Translations under genes and position numbers: made by a program
Origin: Brachynemurus nebulosus
Lineage: Eukaryota > Arthropoda > Insecta > Neuroptera > Myrmeleontidae
Direction: 5' to 3'
NCBI GenBank assembly: GCA_035578155.1
Contig: JAPWDM010000014.1
Coordinates: forward strand, 9,589,501-9,653,500
DNA: 64,000 bases
The notes under the pieces: model-generated
The model's input: the letters and a program-made list of their open reading frames with translations, nothing else
The model's database searches: none
Told to the model about the DNA's origin: nothing
Part shown: positions 23,445 through 34,822 of the stretch, piece by piece
How positions within the stretch are numbered: the first letter of the stretch is position 1
Layout: each line of letters begins with the position of its first letter

Positions 23445-24767
23445 CAGTGTTTTTTAACCTGTGGGTCGCGAAGCCTTTTTAAGGGGGTCGCAGTTACTTT
23501 AACACTAAAACCACTCTAGTTAAGTATGGCTAACTTCAAAAATGCATCACTGCTTGCATGAGGCAGAGTCAAAAGTTCAAAAACGCATCAGACGCATCAC
23601 AACGAAAAATCAAAAGTTCATTTTTGCATTTGATGCATCAAAACAATGCATCAAGAAATTTGGTGATGCGTGTCCAAGATGCATGTCATGTGTATAATGT
23701 AGAATTATAACTGCTTGCAATATTATGTAGGTATTAACACCAACAGGAATAATTTCGAAAAACATATTGTTGAAAAAGATGAATGTATTTACCTTTGATT
23801 AAAATTGTTTAAACTATTTGAATACATCTTGCACTCAAAATAGGTATGTAATATTTTTTATTCAAATAATTTCAATATTTTCAATTTCAAGTAAGTCCAA
23901 GTTGAAATTCAAAGATAATATACCTATACAAGGACTGTACTGCTATATTATCTATAGTCTATCATGCTACATTATCTGTCTTATCTATAGCCAAATCAGA
24001 GGCTAAATGATGCCAATAGCCCGTTCAAAAACATCTAATGTGCATCAAATATCAAGAGAGCATCAGCAGCGCATCATGTATAATATTTAATAAAGAAAAA
24101 GTTAATTAATGTGATGGTTTTATACTTTCGCTTGATAAAATTTCAAAACGAATAACTGCGGCTTATTTTTAATAACAGTAAATCCGATTTTTAAATAATT
24201 TATTGCCGTCATCTAGACGCTTTTACTTTGCTTTTGTTTCATTACTCTCATTGGAACTTGAAGTTGACGGTTGTGCATGTCTTCCCAGAAACTCATCCGT
24301 TTTTGAATAATTACAATGAGCACAGAATTTTGGATATGAGACAATTATAAAAGACAGTGAGCAACTATTAAACAAACAACAAATCAATTCAATAAATTTA
24401 AACACAATTCAAAGCGAATTCACAATTCAAAGAATTCAAAAGTGTCATCCTTTGCTCACCTGATGCTTCACGTAACGCTTATCACGTTGCGCTATGTCTC
24501 ACTCATACAAGTCACGCGCGCGTTCAGAAACTACTATAAGTCGTCAACTTCGATGTTGATGTAAAAATATCCTTTCTAACGACTTAATTGACACCTAACT
24601 GAAAATAATCAATAATGATGAACGGATTCGATATTTATAACATGAAATAAAATAAAAGTTAGAAATAGTAGAGGGTAGGGGTCGCAAAATATTTTTCTAT
24701 ACTAGGGGTCGCGAAATATTTATCCATACTAGGAGGGTCGCGCCATGAAAAAGGTTGAAAAACACTG
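23445..24767. mobile_element. hAT element with GGGTCGCG termini
   Basis: A 1,323-bp element whose ends read CAGTGTTTTTTAACCTGTGG and, at the right, the complement-type AAGGTTGAAAAACACTG. Both sides carry the exact 8-bp duplication TATTAGAG (23437-23444 and 24768-24775). Subterminal GGGTCGCGAA repeats occur at both ends (about 23462 and 24680-24740). These termini are typical of hAT families whose transposases resemble ZBED5/SCAND3. The interior holds a cluster of GCATCA/TGATGC motifs (23540-23690 and 24035-24080) and a decayed transposase N-terminus on the minus strand. Confidence 0.9.
24100..24405 (-). pseudogene. hAT transposase N-terminal fragment, decayed
   Basis: Read on the minus strand the region gives KTDEFLGRHAQPSTSSSN, a stop, then (after the stop near 24222) DDGNKLFKIGFTVIKNKPQ. 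This matches the usual beginning of ZBED5/SCAND3-like hAT transposases: a Ser-rich leader, then a YLKFGFT-like stretch before the zinc-finger cysteines. The finger cysteines are lost, stops interrupt the frame, and no catalytic region follows. It is the residue of an internally deleted autonomous copy. The assignment rests on short motifs inside a well-bounded hAT element. Confidence 0.5.
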
Positions 24768-24775
24768 TATTAGAG

Positions 24776-25177
24776 AATTCTAAAGATTAATGAATGATTT
24801 TTTTGTTTATGTTTTACGGTAAGAAATTCTATTATATTGTAATTTATTGTTATTCCATGTAAAAAATCAATCAACATTTGTACTTAAAAGATGGAGGTTA
24901 AATGGCCTCCGACTTTGCCTAATCCTAAATAAAGTTATTTACTTATTTTTTTTTTCTTTGGATATGTGATTTTTTAGTATTTAATATACAAAATGTCAAA
25001 ATTCAAACCAATTCTATAGATAAGTAGTCCATGAGACAAAAATATTAAAAAAATATTGATCTAACCTCCATCAAATCGGATTATCTCTCAAATCACACCG
25101 AAAACTGTCACTTCATCGAATCAGCTCAAAACTTGATGATTTCCTTACAAATGGCTTTTCTAAGCAAGTATAAAGCA
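24776..25177. other. AT-rich non-coding spacer
   Basis: No gene or bounded element seen between the hAT element and the piggyBac-like element. Confidence 0.5.
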
Positions 25178-25181
25178 TTAA

Positions 25182-26077
25182 GGGGAGGTTTACTCGAGAG
25201 TCCTTAAAAATTATGTATTTTTCTAGAATTTTTTTCTCAAGAACGGAAGTAAATATCAATTTCAAATTTTGTACACATATTTATTAAGTATTAAACTACA
25301 CAAAAAAAAATTTTTCAAGGAAAAATATAAAAAAGTGTCCATTTTATAGATAGTGCAGTGTGACGATCCGAAAATCCAATGCCTTGTTGGTGGACATTCT
25401 AGCGCCGGTAATAAACCACCGAAATCCAAAAACAAAAAAGATTTATAAAATATATGAAGAGTACCGGCACCTCTACCTATAATATCAATAAATTGCTGAA
25501 AGAAAAAAAAATGGCGGATGTTTGAACTTTTGATTACGATTTTTGTCTTATTTTTCGCTCTTTAAAGTAAATTTAAAAATAAAAAAAATATTGAAAGTGT
25601 ATCGAATTAAGTAGAGGTGCCGAAGAATTGAATTATCTTTAAAATAAAAAATTTAAAAAAAGGATCCATCGAATAGTTTTTGAGTTATCGTGTCTGCCAG
25701 TTCCGAAAATGTAGTTCCGAGATATTATAAAATATATATAAAGAAACGTATTTTGAAAATTTTATATTTAATACTCATTATTGCGTGAACTACGTTTTTT
25801 AAATTTTTTTTATAGAAAGCTGGATTCGGTTAATGTGCAAGAATCTTGTTTTTAAATTATTTTCAGTAAAATCACTTTTGGGAACATATTCTACACATAA
25901 TTTGCTATCAATTTCGGCAAAAAAAAAAAAATAGATTTTTTTTATCAAATCACAAGTAAACCTTCCCTTAAATTACTTTCAGCAAAATCACTTTGGGAAC
26001 ATATTCTACACATAATTAGCTACCAATTTTTGCAAAAAAAATCGATTTTTTTTAACGACTCTCAAGTAAACCTCCCC
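25182..26077. mobile_element. piggyBac-like MITE, copy 1
   Basis: An 896-bp element with ends GGGGAGGTTTACTCGAGAG and the complement-type CTCAAGTAAACCTCCCC, flanked by TTAA on both sides (25178-25181 and 26078-26081). This is the piggyBac target duplication. The last about 220 bp consist of two tandem copies of a terminal block (shared text CAAAATCACTTTxGGGAACA, TTCTACACATAATT, AAGTAAACCTxCCCTTA). A second copy, same orientation and same internal duplication, lies at 46317-47206. No transposase is visible. Confidence 0.85.
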
Positions 26078-26081
26078 TTAA

Positions 26082-27540
26082 TTTACACCTGAGAATATTT
26101 TACTGCATTTTTATAATAGTGTGAAAATCGTGATAAATATAGATACATCTGTGAAAAAATAATGATGCAATAACTTATATACTTATACAATATACTGATT
26201 AAATACTTAAGAACCCTCAATAAGGAATTTTATCAAAGTAAATTATTATAATTAATGCTTAATTTCACATTATGCACTTTAATGGCCATTTTTTTTTAAA
26301 TTGCATAAAAAAAGTCGCACAAAAAAATACCACATAAAAAAAGGTTCGGCTGGCTCACTTTTAATGTTCAACTAAACTGAAACTTGATATGACCAAATCG
26401 TTTTTTTTTTTTTTTTTTGGAAAAATTTTAAGGGGTGTTTATCGATCGAAATCGATGAGAAGCATAATATCTGGACCCCTCCTTGTAAAAGAAAATATTA
26501 GAAAAACAGATATACGTACACTGAATTGATTTTCTTCAATATATCAATGGAAAGGTCAACGTAAAGTCAATCAGTGTATGTATTACATAAAACCATTCCC
26601 ACTAATGAAACCACTTTAAGTAATTTATACAACCACAAATAAATACCAGAACGGTGAAAAATATATACCAATTTTTCACAAGAAAATCGTACAGAAAAGC
26701 ATCCAATAATTTTAAATATCTTATTAAACTTTCATTTCACCCGCTAACCAAACTGAAATTTATGAATCCTATCTCATTATTTACAAGAACACAAATAAAC
26801 GAAGCCACATACATGGATTTAGAAAAAGATGGTAAATGACAGATAGATGGAATGAAAAGAAATCTATAGATGTATTACCTTCTTTTATTATTGATACAAT
26901 AAATAATATACAAAATTATGATTACATATTATTTTCTGACTGAAATGTTTTATTATTTAATGTTCGTGTTTACTGAAGTGAGATAGGGAAATTGATTGAC
27001 TGAAATACATAGGTACGGATTTCAATTTATTTTTCTATCAGTAATATAGAAAAATAATGTCATAATAAGATAAATACACATACACCACAAATCCAATTTT
27101 ACGTAGTGGTCGGTGCAAATTTAAGGGGAAGTACGTAAAATCGGAAGACCAGGGGCGTCGGTAAACTTTTGTTTCGGGAGTTGGTAAATATTATTTATCT
27201 GAATTTATTTAAAACAAAATTATTTTAAGAGACAATTTACACCTAAAATTTGGTTGTGTAGACAAAGGAAATCGAATGTTATACTAATGGACATGAGTGA
27301 TGACTTTTAAAAAACTATCGAAAAATCAATTTCACTATCGGATTCATTAGCGTAAAAGACGCCAAATAGCGGAAGCTGACAAAAATTCTAGAATATTCTA
27401 CTCGTGAGCTAGCAAAGATATCAAAAAACAAACTTCGCTATTGAATTAAATTAGATGTTAAAATTAAATGTTATTCCAACAAATGTTTTTATGAACATAT
27501 TCAAAATTTGCAAACAATTTCCAATCGATTGAGTACCCGG
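26082..27540. other. AT-rich non-coding region
   Basis: No gene seen. It contains a T(18) run at 26401-26418 and a short R3-like piece (TCGCACAAAAAAAT) near 26313. Confidence 0.5.
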
Positions 27541-27549
27541 AAGTCTATA

Positions 27550-28281
27550 CCTATCTCTAAAAAAATATTCTGGGACCTTTAATTTTTTTAACTATGATGC
27601 ACCCAGAAAAAATTCTGGAAAAATTATATGTTCTATCAATCATAGTGAGGAGCCCGTAGAAATATTTTGGTGATTGTACAACGAACATAACCTCGAAAAA
27701 AAAATCTTTTTGGACATTTTATTTTTTTTAGCTATGACGCACCCGGGGAAAAAATCTGAAAAAATTATATGTTGTATCGGTCATAGTGGGAAGCCTGCAA
27801 AAAAATTTTGGTGATTGTACCATAGCTACAAGTTGATGAAAAAAAAATTTTTTTTGAAGCTGATAATTTTTTCTGAGATACACCATAGAGGTATCTAAAA
27901 CATATAAAAATTCCAGCCAAATCCGTCAAGCCATTAAAAAGTTATAAATTTTTTTTGATTTTCAAAAAATAATTTTTTACCCCCAAAGGATGAGTTTTTA
28001 AGGGTTGAAACTCAGTAAATTTTAATCTTATATCGAAAGCAGTTAGAAAAAAAAACCAAAAAAATTCGTGCGGGGGCATTTCTACCCATGCTTATCCGCC
28101 AATAGCCTTTCATTAAAATCCGGCCAGTAGTTTTTAAGTGATGCGTGAACAGACAGACAGACAAAAATTTTAAAAATCGCTGTTTTGATATCTATATCGA
28201 TAACTATTTGCAGTACCAGCACAACTTTCAAAAAATATTCGATGTACAGAAACGGTCTCGTTACAGTTTTATTATAATGTA
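27550..28281 (+). repeat. Interspersed repeat R4 with 3' tail
   Basis: The block includes two diverged tandem pieces around GACGCACCCxG and TGGTGATTGTAC (27595-27680 and 27735-27820). A tail follows: AGTAGTTTTTAAGTGATGCG, TGAACAGACAGACAGAC, ATCGATAACTATTTGCAGTA and ACGGTCTCGTTACAGTTTTA. The same about 150-bp tail ends the repeat at 33305-33905, and an internal part recurs near 4490-4590. A conserved 3' tail with variable 5' extent suggests a retroposon such as a non-LTR element or SINE, but no reverse transcriptase is visible. The pogo-like element at 28282 has inserted in the tail. Confidence 0.55.
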
Positions 28282-29814
28282 GGGGAGAGTGGGGATGTTT
28301 GGGACGTGGGAGGTTTGGGACACCTTCATTTTATTTTGTTACGTTGGCTGCAGTGAGCCAATTTCCCTCCAGAATGAAGGACTAACTTCAATATTAGTGT
28401 ACCTTGACTTCCATGAAGTTAAATTGGAAGACGCTGCTGTCATTGAGAAAACTGTGATTTTTCCTCAAAAAGTCTGGGTTTTTCAACCCGAAGTTTCAAT
28501 TCACTCTATCTTCATTTTACATCATCAAGTAAGTGTAAATTATTTATCAAATGACCACATCATTAAGGTTTATTTTAATGAACAAAACAGCTTTATCTTT
28601 TTAAGGTTATGATTTTAGAACACATTTTAACTTAACAGGCACATTTGGGAGGTTTGGGACAGCTCATGTTGGGAGGTTTGGGACAGTGTCCCGAACCTCC
28701 CTAGAGAAAAATCATGTAAGCTTGCGAGATTGTATGTTATATAATACACTCTCAAATAAGCTTACATGATTTTTTTTAACTGAATCTGTAACAAAATAAC
28801 CTTAAAATGTAAGAAAATATTTTCATTTTTAAACGTTTAATAAAACTATATTCGTCAATAACTGAAAAAACCTATAATTTTTCGGAAATTTACCAACCAG
28901 ATCAAAAAGAAAAAACAGAAGAAAATTGAAAACATTGACAGCTCATTAGAGAGTTCGTCAGACATTTCCTCTGGTGAAAGTATTCTGAATGTTTCAGATG
29001 AAGAGTATGCTGATCTTTCAGACTTTCAACCGAAAGATTTGAAACACGGCACATTTGTTTTGGTGGAGTTCAAGGGAGGAGCAAGACTCTCTACTAAATA
29101 TAGGTATGCCTGTATTGTACAAAGGCCACCTGATGAAGATGCGCCTTCTGAAGAAATAGAAGTCAGTGTTATGTCCCTCAAATGTATTGATTCATCAAAG
29201 AAAACTTTCATTACTCAAGAAGAAGACATATCTGTTATGAGAATTGAAAGTGTGTTAGGAATTTTACCAGTTCCGAGAATTTCAATGACAAGGGACAGAT
29301 TGAGATATGTGTTTTGTCAGCCAATAAATATTTTTTGTAAATAGTAACCTTTCCATGTAATTAAAAACCTGAATTTTTTGGAAGAAAGACATCATGTAGC
29401 GGGATTTAGTTATAAAATTTTTCATGAACTTGACTGTTTTAGAATCAAATAATTATGTTATTATTATTATTTTAGTTTCTAATGCCTAAACTATTGTTAA
29501 TTTAATTTCAATTACTTTAGTAATGCAAAAATACAGAGATTTTGAGTGATATCTTTTAGTTTTATTATATATACCAAACCTCCCCGAGCACAGTCCCAAA
29601 CCTCCCCAGGGTAGGGAGGATTGGGACATTTGATATACTTTAAGAAAATTGTTATTTTAATTCAAATTTTTATTATTTTAACTTTAAAAAAAATATCACA
29701 ATATAGCTGAAAAGTTACTTTACCATTTGCAATTGTTCTGGTTCTTTAAGCTAAAATTATAAGACGTAGAAAAAATAATCACTGAAAATTGTCCCAAACA
29801 TCCCCACCCTCCCC
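28282..29814 (+). mobile_element. pogo-like element with GGGAGGTTTGGGAC arrays
   Basis: A 1,533-bp element with ends GGGGAGAGTGGGGATGTTTG at 28282 and the complement of GGGGAGGGTGGGGATGTTTG at 29814, flanked by TA (28280-28281 and 29815-29816). The sequence GGGAGGTTTGGGAC or its complement recurs near both ends: about 28308, 28650, 28675 and 28695 on the left, and about 29575, 29598 and 29615 on the right. That is expected for transposase binding sites. The centre holds an open coding fragment (28862-29343). The TA target places it in the Tc1/mariner-pogo group; the precise family is inference. Confidence 0.85.
28862..29343 (+). pseudogene. Transposon-encoded C-terminal fragment, family uncertain
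   Basis: An open frame of about 160 codons without an obvious ATG at its start, ending TAA at 29341-29343. It begins Lys-rich (KKKKQKKIENID), then an acidic Ser-rich linker (SSLESSSDISSGESILNVSD, EEYADLSDF). A folded-looking block follows with the motif HGTFVLVEFKGG, then YRYACIVQ, ITQEEDISVM and ILPVP. The acidic linker followed by a small beta-rich domain with LVEF and DIxxM/ILPxP resembles the C-terminal tails of pogo-type and related transposon proteins, but I do not recognise the family with certainty. An acceptor-like CCAACCAG lies at about 28894-28901, and a donor-like AAGTAAGTG is at about 28529, so it may be a last exon of a once-spliced gene. The catalytic region is absent from this copy. 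Confidence 0.5.
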
Positions 29815-30212
29815 TATAGATTAGTACCAAAATAATAAAAAAACCTGCCATAGTTACACGTACATTGTATAATTAAGTTCATTTGGGAAAAAAATTTGAA
29901 TTAATACACAAATTGTACATACAACCACCATACATATAGACGAGGTATGTATATGTTTAAATGTATCTTCTAATTAAATCAGTCATTGTAATTATATAAA
30001 CGTCAAGCACATTATATTTCCATAAACATATACACATAGGTACTACGGTACTACACAATCAAAATGTATACCTACATACATATTATTTGTACAGTGATAT
30101 ACAAGGAAATTCAAACATAATAATAAAATGCAGTTTGAAATTGAACTAGCTGTAAAACTTAAACGACACGACTTAAACTGTCAGGAACACCCAAGGTGCG
30201 CAACAGAAGAAA

Positions 30213-30534
30213 AATATCCCTTTCGCAGCATCCTGCATAATATAGCAAATTTCCGTTTATAAAAATTCGTTTTTATCGGAAATGAGTTTACATAGAATGA
30301 CGGTTTAGAAACCTTTTTTATTTAATTTTTCTTCCTCTTTCTAATGGTGTAAAAAAATGTCGGAAAACCTTTTGAATAAGTGGAAATTTTGGCAAAAAAC
30401 TAATTTTTTTCACGAACAAAAACCATGTTCCGGGCATCGGACGTGTCTGGCTAACGAACTTGTCCGACGGACTTCCAACATTTTCACCAAATATCGTAAA
30501 CCTAGGACATTTCGTTCGAGAGTTATCGTGCGGA

Positions 30535-30540
<6 letters not shown>
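30213..30540. repeat. Interspersed repeat R1, copy 2
   Basis: It starts CGCAGCATCCTGCATAATAT and shares AAACTAATTTTTTxCACGAAC, GGGCATCGGACGTGTCTGGC and AACCTAGGACATTTCGTTCG with copy 1. It ends in the microsatellite at 30535. Confidence 0.75.
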
Positions 30541-30575
<35 letters not shown>

Positions 30576-30576
30576 C

Positions 30577-30661
<85 letters not shown>
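30535..30661. repeat. (CA)n(TA)n compound microsatellite
   Basis: About 12 CA units pass into more than 50 TA units. Open frames reading [10 protein letters not shown] across it are artefacts. Confidence 0.95.
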
Positions 30662-30666
<5 letters not shown>

Positions 30667-31033
30667 GACTCTCGTTAATTCAAACCTGCGATAATTCGAA
30701 ACTATAATTCAAAGGTATCACGAGTTCCCTACAAAATCTCTGTTATTTCGAATTAAAACAATACATTTTTATACACTTGGTAATTTTAACGAAAAAATCA
30801 TTGCTACGTAACAAAACGACGCGTTAATTAGAACTCATCGGCGTCAAACACTCGACAATTCAAAGTTGCAGAGAGAAAGAAACAGAAAGATTGTAAGTAC
30901 ATTTTGAAACTAGTTTCAAGTTCATTCATCGCAAATTCTTAAAAAATTAAAATTGTTACCTCTAAAAATTCGAACCTTCCTATAATTCGCAATATTTTAA
31001 GAGTCCCTCGAGTTTCGAATAAACGAAAGTCGA

Positions 31034-31036
<3 letters not shown>
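30662..31036. mobile_element. pogo-like MITE inserted in a TA tract
   Basis: A 375-bp element with ends TAGTAGACTCTCGTTAATTC and the complement of CAGTCGACTTTCGTTTATTC. TA repeats lie on both sides (30535-30661 and 31037-31112), so the TA target site is part of the microsatellite. ATTCGAA motifs recur through it. The first base differs from the usual C. Confidence 0.75.

Positions 31037-31112
<76 letters not shown>
31037..31112. repeat. (TA)n microsatellite
   Basis: About 37 TA units sit between the pogo-like MITE and a truncated hAT-type MITE. Confidence 0.95.
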
Positions 31113-31114
<2 letters not shown>

Positions 31115-31509
31115 ACTATGTATACCAAGAGCAAGACCAATACCAAGACTATAAGTATGGCTGCAAGACCAATACCAATACTCAAGTGAGCAAGACCAAG
31201 ACAATAGCAAGAAAAAGGCAAGACTCTTGCTAAATTATTTAAATAGTTTAAACGTATAATTAATACTGTAAAGAGAGAAAATTCTGATTTTAGAAGGGAA
31301 AAATTCGCTAATAAAAAAATGCAAGAAAGTGCAAGATTCTTCAGCAATACCAAGACCAAGACCAATACCAAGACTGCATTTTGCAAGATCAAGACCAAGA
31401 CTAAGACTCAAACTGCTCTAGCAAGACCAAGACCAAGATTCTTAATGCAAGAACAAGACCAAGACCAAGACTGCCAAGTCTTGGTTTCGGTCTTGCATTT
31501 GCTCATCAC
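31113..31509. mobile_element. hAT-type CTTGGT MITE, copy 2 (reverse, truncated)
   Basis: This is the reverse-orientation copy of the element at 8455-8867. It shares the core text around CTCTTTACAGTATTAATTAT and GCGAATTTTTCCCTTCTAAA (on the minus strand) and the same AAGACC hexamer runs. Its right end reads TTTGCTCATCAC; its left end is missing and abuts the TA tract. No duplication remains. Confidence 0.8.
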
Positions 31510-32001
31510 AGAAAAGAATAGACTTTGTAATTCATTTGTCAGTAGTAATCGATTCGCCTTAAATAAAAAAAAATCTAGGTAGTTGAAACACCATCTTAAA
31601 GTGTATAAAAATTAATTAAAAACTAAATACTAGCAAAAAACCGACAGACATTAAAATTTCAATTACACAACAAAATAATTTTCTATTTTACTGTAGCGTT
31701 TGAATGTTGCTTTTTGCGGCATAGTGTACATGTATGTACATACACGTTATACCTACATTTAAAAATATACGCCTTGTTAAGTAAATTAACAGCGAGAAAA
31801 GAGAGGTTTGTGTAACGCGGTGTAATTGGATTACCCGGCGTTGCCACCACCATCATTATGTATTATCAAAGTCCGAGAGGGAGGGGGGATATAAACAAAT
31901 GTTTGTAGCGCTACATGGATGGTATATGCATACCAGTATTGCACACTATACACAACATAATATAGAGTAGCAAAGCCTAGGCTATATTATAGTGTTTTAA
32001 G
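31510..32001. other. Non-coding spacer
   Basis: No gene or element seen. Confidence 0.5.
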
Positions 32002-32584
32002 TACAGTCAAATCTCCTATAGCGCGGTTAATTCGGATCGCGTTATATGGAAACGACGTTATAAGAAACTCAGAATTAACTGATATCAGTAACATGTTCTA
32101 TGGAAACCGTGTTATGAGAAACAGAAAAATCAGATTAATTTATCCTGTGTTATATGGAAGTCACTACTGCGTTATATCATAAAAAAAAACTCAGAATTAG
32201 TACAAATTGAATGAATTATACATAAATTAGATCTATATAAAAACTTCAAAATAAAACAAAAATTCAAAACAAAAAAGAGAATTAAGTTGTAATTAATACG
32301 GTTAACTAATAAAATTTTACAATAGAAATGACAACGAATATGTAGAATTTTATATATTTAAAGTTCGATTTATTGAATACTAGCCGTACCTGTGACGTTG
32401 TTCACACGAAACGTTGAGTAGTTTCTTTTTCCAATTTGTAGTTTCTTGCAACACAAAATGCATTAAATTGTTTCCAAATTGACAATTGTTATTTATAATT
32501 GTACTTTTCGGTACATAATTAGCAACATTTTCTTTGTTTTCAGATTCAGAAAAATTTCCAAATCGATAGTACAATTTACATTAC

Positions 32585-33284
32585 ATTTTTAAAAGCTTTT
32601 ATTTAACTTGCTATGTTAGTATGTTGGTTTAGATCAAATCTTGGAATCAAAATTTAGACAGGTTCTAATTGAGCTAGAGGTTTCAAATTTTGCATACGTG
32701 TCTAACCTTGATGACAATGCAATATTGTATAATTAGTTTTTCCCTAAATTGCCCCAAACCAAAATTGTTGATTTTTAGTCCTATGCAACTTTTTGACATT
32801 TTGAATTGTCAAATATTGTCCATTGATTTTACATTGCAATTTTTTGTTTCCATAGTTATGTCTGATTAGGGTAAATTAACCGATTAAAATATAGGTAAAA
32901 AAATTACTTCTTTATTTTTTTTTTAAATTAAATGTAATCAGACTAAAGAGTAGAAAATAAAATAAAGTAAAAAAAAATGTTTTTTAAGAAAAAGCTTTTA
33001 TTTAAAAATGGGCTAAAAAAAAATTAAATAACTACTGAGTGAAGTTTGAAGCAATATGCAACATAATTTATAAAAGCTTGAGGCGTTTAATTAAGTTTGG
33101 TAAGTACTGAAAAGTAAAATAGCTACACTTATATCCAAAACAGAAATAATTAATGAAAACGCCTCCAGCTTTTATAAATTATGTTGCATATTGCTTCAAA
33201 CTTCACTCAGTAGTTACTTCATTTTTTTAGGCCATTTTTAAATAAAAGCTTTTTCTTAAAAAAACATTTTTTTACTTTATTTTA
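32585..33284. repeat. Repeat R2 with ~130-bp hairpin, copy 1
   Basis: It is closely similar to 40795-41495 over about 700 bases, in the same orientation. It begins TTTTAAAAGCTTTTATTTAA. The right half is a fold-back: the arm at about 32957-33088 (includes AAAAAGCTTTTATTTAAAAA, TGAAGCAATATGCAACATAA, TTTATAAAAGCTTGAGGCG) pairs with about 33159-33284. No coding frame or clear target duplication. Confidence 0.85.
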
Positions 33285-33304
33285 TGTTACTATAGTTAAG
33301 AAAT

Positions 33305-33905
33305 TATGAAATATGTAAATTTACGTAACGTGTGTACATGCTCAAAATGGTTTTTCCATTTTCCCATAGGAATGAGACCGAAGCGAAAAGTATCTTAGAT
33401 GTTGATCCAGATAAAAATTTATCATCACATAAAATTTCATTAAAATTCGTCCAGTAGTTTTTACGTAATGTGTGTACAATGTACATGCTCAAAATAGTTT
33501 TTCCATTTTCCCATAGGAATGAGACATTTTTTCGAAGTTAAAAATATCTTAGATGTTGATCCAGATAAAAATTTATGATCACATAAAATTTCATTAAAAT
33601 TCGTCCAGTAGTTTTTACGTAATATGTGTACAATGTACATGCTCAAAATAGTTTTTCCATTTTCCCGTGGGAATGAGACATTTTTCCGGATTAAAAAGTA
33701 TCTTAGATGTTGACCCAGGTAATAAGTTATCATCAGACCAAATTTCATTAAATTCCGTCCAGTAGTTTTTACGTGATGCGTGAACAGACAGACAAAAATT
33801 TTAAAAATCGCTGTTTTGATATTTACATCGATAACTATTTACAGTACCAGTACAATTTTCAAAAAATATTCCATGTACAGAAACGGTCTCGTTACAGTTT
33901 TATTA
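33305..33905 (+). repeat. ~150-bp tandem units plus R4 tail
   Basis: Three units of about 147-154 bp are marked by TTTTTCCATTTTCCC at 33351, 33498 and 33652, each with ATCTTAGATGTTGA and CGTCCAGTAGTTTTTACGT. They end in the same tail as the repeat at 27550-28281 (GCGTGAACAGACAGACAAAA, ACGGTCTCGTTACAGTTTTA). Confidence 0.8.
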
Positions 33906-34822
33906 TATGTATAGATAAGTAATACCTACATATAGTTCATATAATAAAATTATAAACCAAAAAAAAAAAAAAAATGGTCCAACAGAAAAATTTAATTTAG
34001 TACATAATAAATTGTTTTACTATTATTCATCATCAAATATTTCCAGTCTAACATTTTTTTCTAATTGGCGGAAAATCATACCTATTCGGTTTTCATAAGA
34101 AGTTTTATTTTATAGTTCTACCAAAACTTCTATAAAATATAGTGAATAAGTGCTGCCACAGATAATTTTTCAAGCCATTTAAGTTATTGGAATTTTCTTG
34201 AAAAACGCGTTCTAAAAAGACCGCGTCATAGAAAAACTGTCGCAATTTCATTCCGCGTTATAAGAGACTTGACTGTACTAACTAGTGTAATACCAGTAAT
34301 TTCATTAAATTTTCTAAATATGGTTCATAAACATTCGAGGAAATGGATATGTGTCAGGTTTTTTTCCTGTTAAAAAGTTACTTTTCGTTGGAGCGAAAAA
34401 ATAACTAGAATATTGTACATTAATTAAAAAAGTAAAAAAATATTTTTTTTGCCAAATTAAAAAAAAATGTATGGGTACTTTATATGCCTGTAAAATGATT
34501 TAATAATGAAAAAATATGAGTGATTTCCACGAAAAATTCCCGTGCTTTTATTTAATTATTTCTAAAAAGAAAGAAAAATTTAGTTATCGAAAAAAAGAAA
34601 ACGTGCTCACATTACCTACTTCTATGATGCCATTTTGTACCTTAAATAAAAAAAAGCATATGTAATAAACCGTGAAAAATTCTTTTTTGTTTGCTTTATT
34701 AGTAGTAGAAAAAAAAAAACTCCTAAAAAATGCCTCATTCTTCAATACTACCAACTAAGTAGTACAATCCTTTATAAACATATAAACGCAAAACTCTCTG
34801 GTTATCTTTGCTTTTGAGACCA

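Larger units (their letters stand above)
32004..34275. mobile_element. pogo/Tigger-like element, copy 2, with nested repeats
   Basis: The ends read CAGTCAAATCTCCTATAGCG and the complement-type CGCGTTATAAGAGACTTGAC TG, flanked by TA (32002-32003 and 34276-34277). It belongs to the same family as 9433-10060, in opposite orientation. The 2,272 bp include later insertions: repeat R2 (32585-33284) and an R4-type block with tandem units and tail (33305-33905). No transposase frame could be recognised. Confidence 0.8.

Noticed and set aside
28289..28612. 107-codon frame starting in the left end of the pogo-like element
   Set aside because: The first part is translation of the inverted repeat and its array; the rest has no recognisable domain. 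A donor-like site at about 28529 leaves a small chance that it is an upstream exon.
30357..30707. Frames with [10 protein letters not shown] repeats
   Set aside because: Translation of the CA/TA microsatellite and of repeat R1.
30980..31582. Leu/Val- or Lys/Thr-rich frames
   Set aside because: Translation of AAGACC/GGTCTT hexamer arrays in a hAT MITE; the same occurs at 8524-8739.
33304..33748. Repetitive frames sharing ILRKNYWTNFNEI text
   Set aside because: They follow about 150-bp tandem repeats that are part of an interspersed element; no domain is present.
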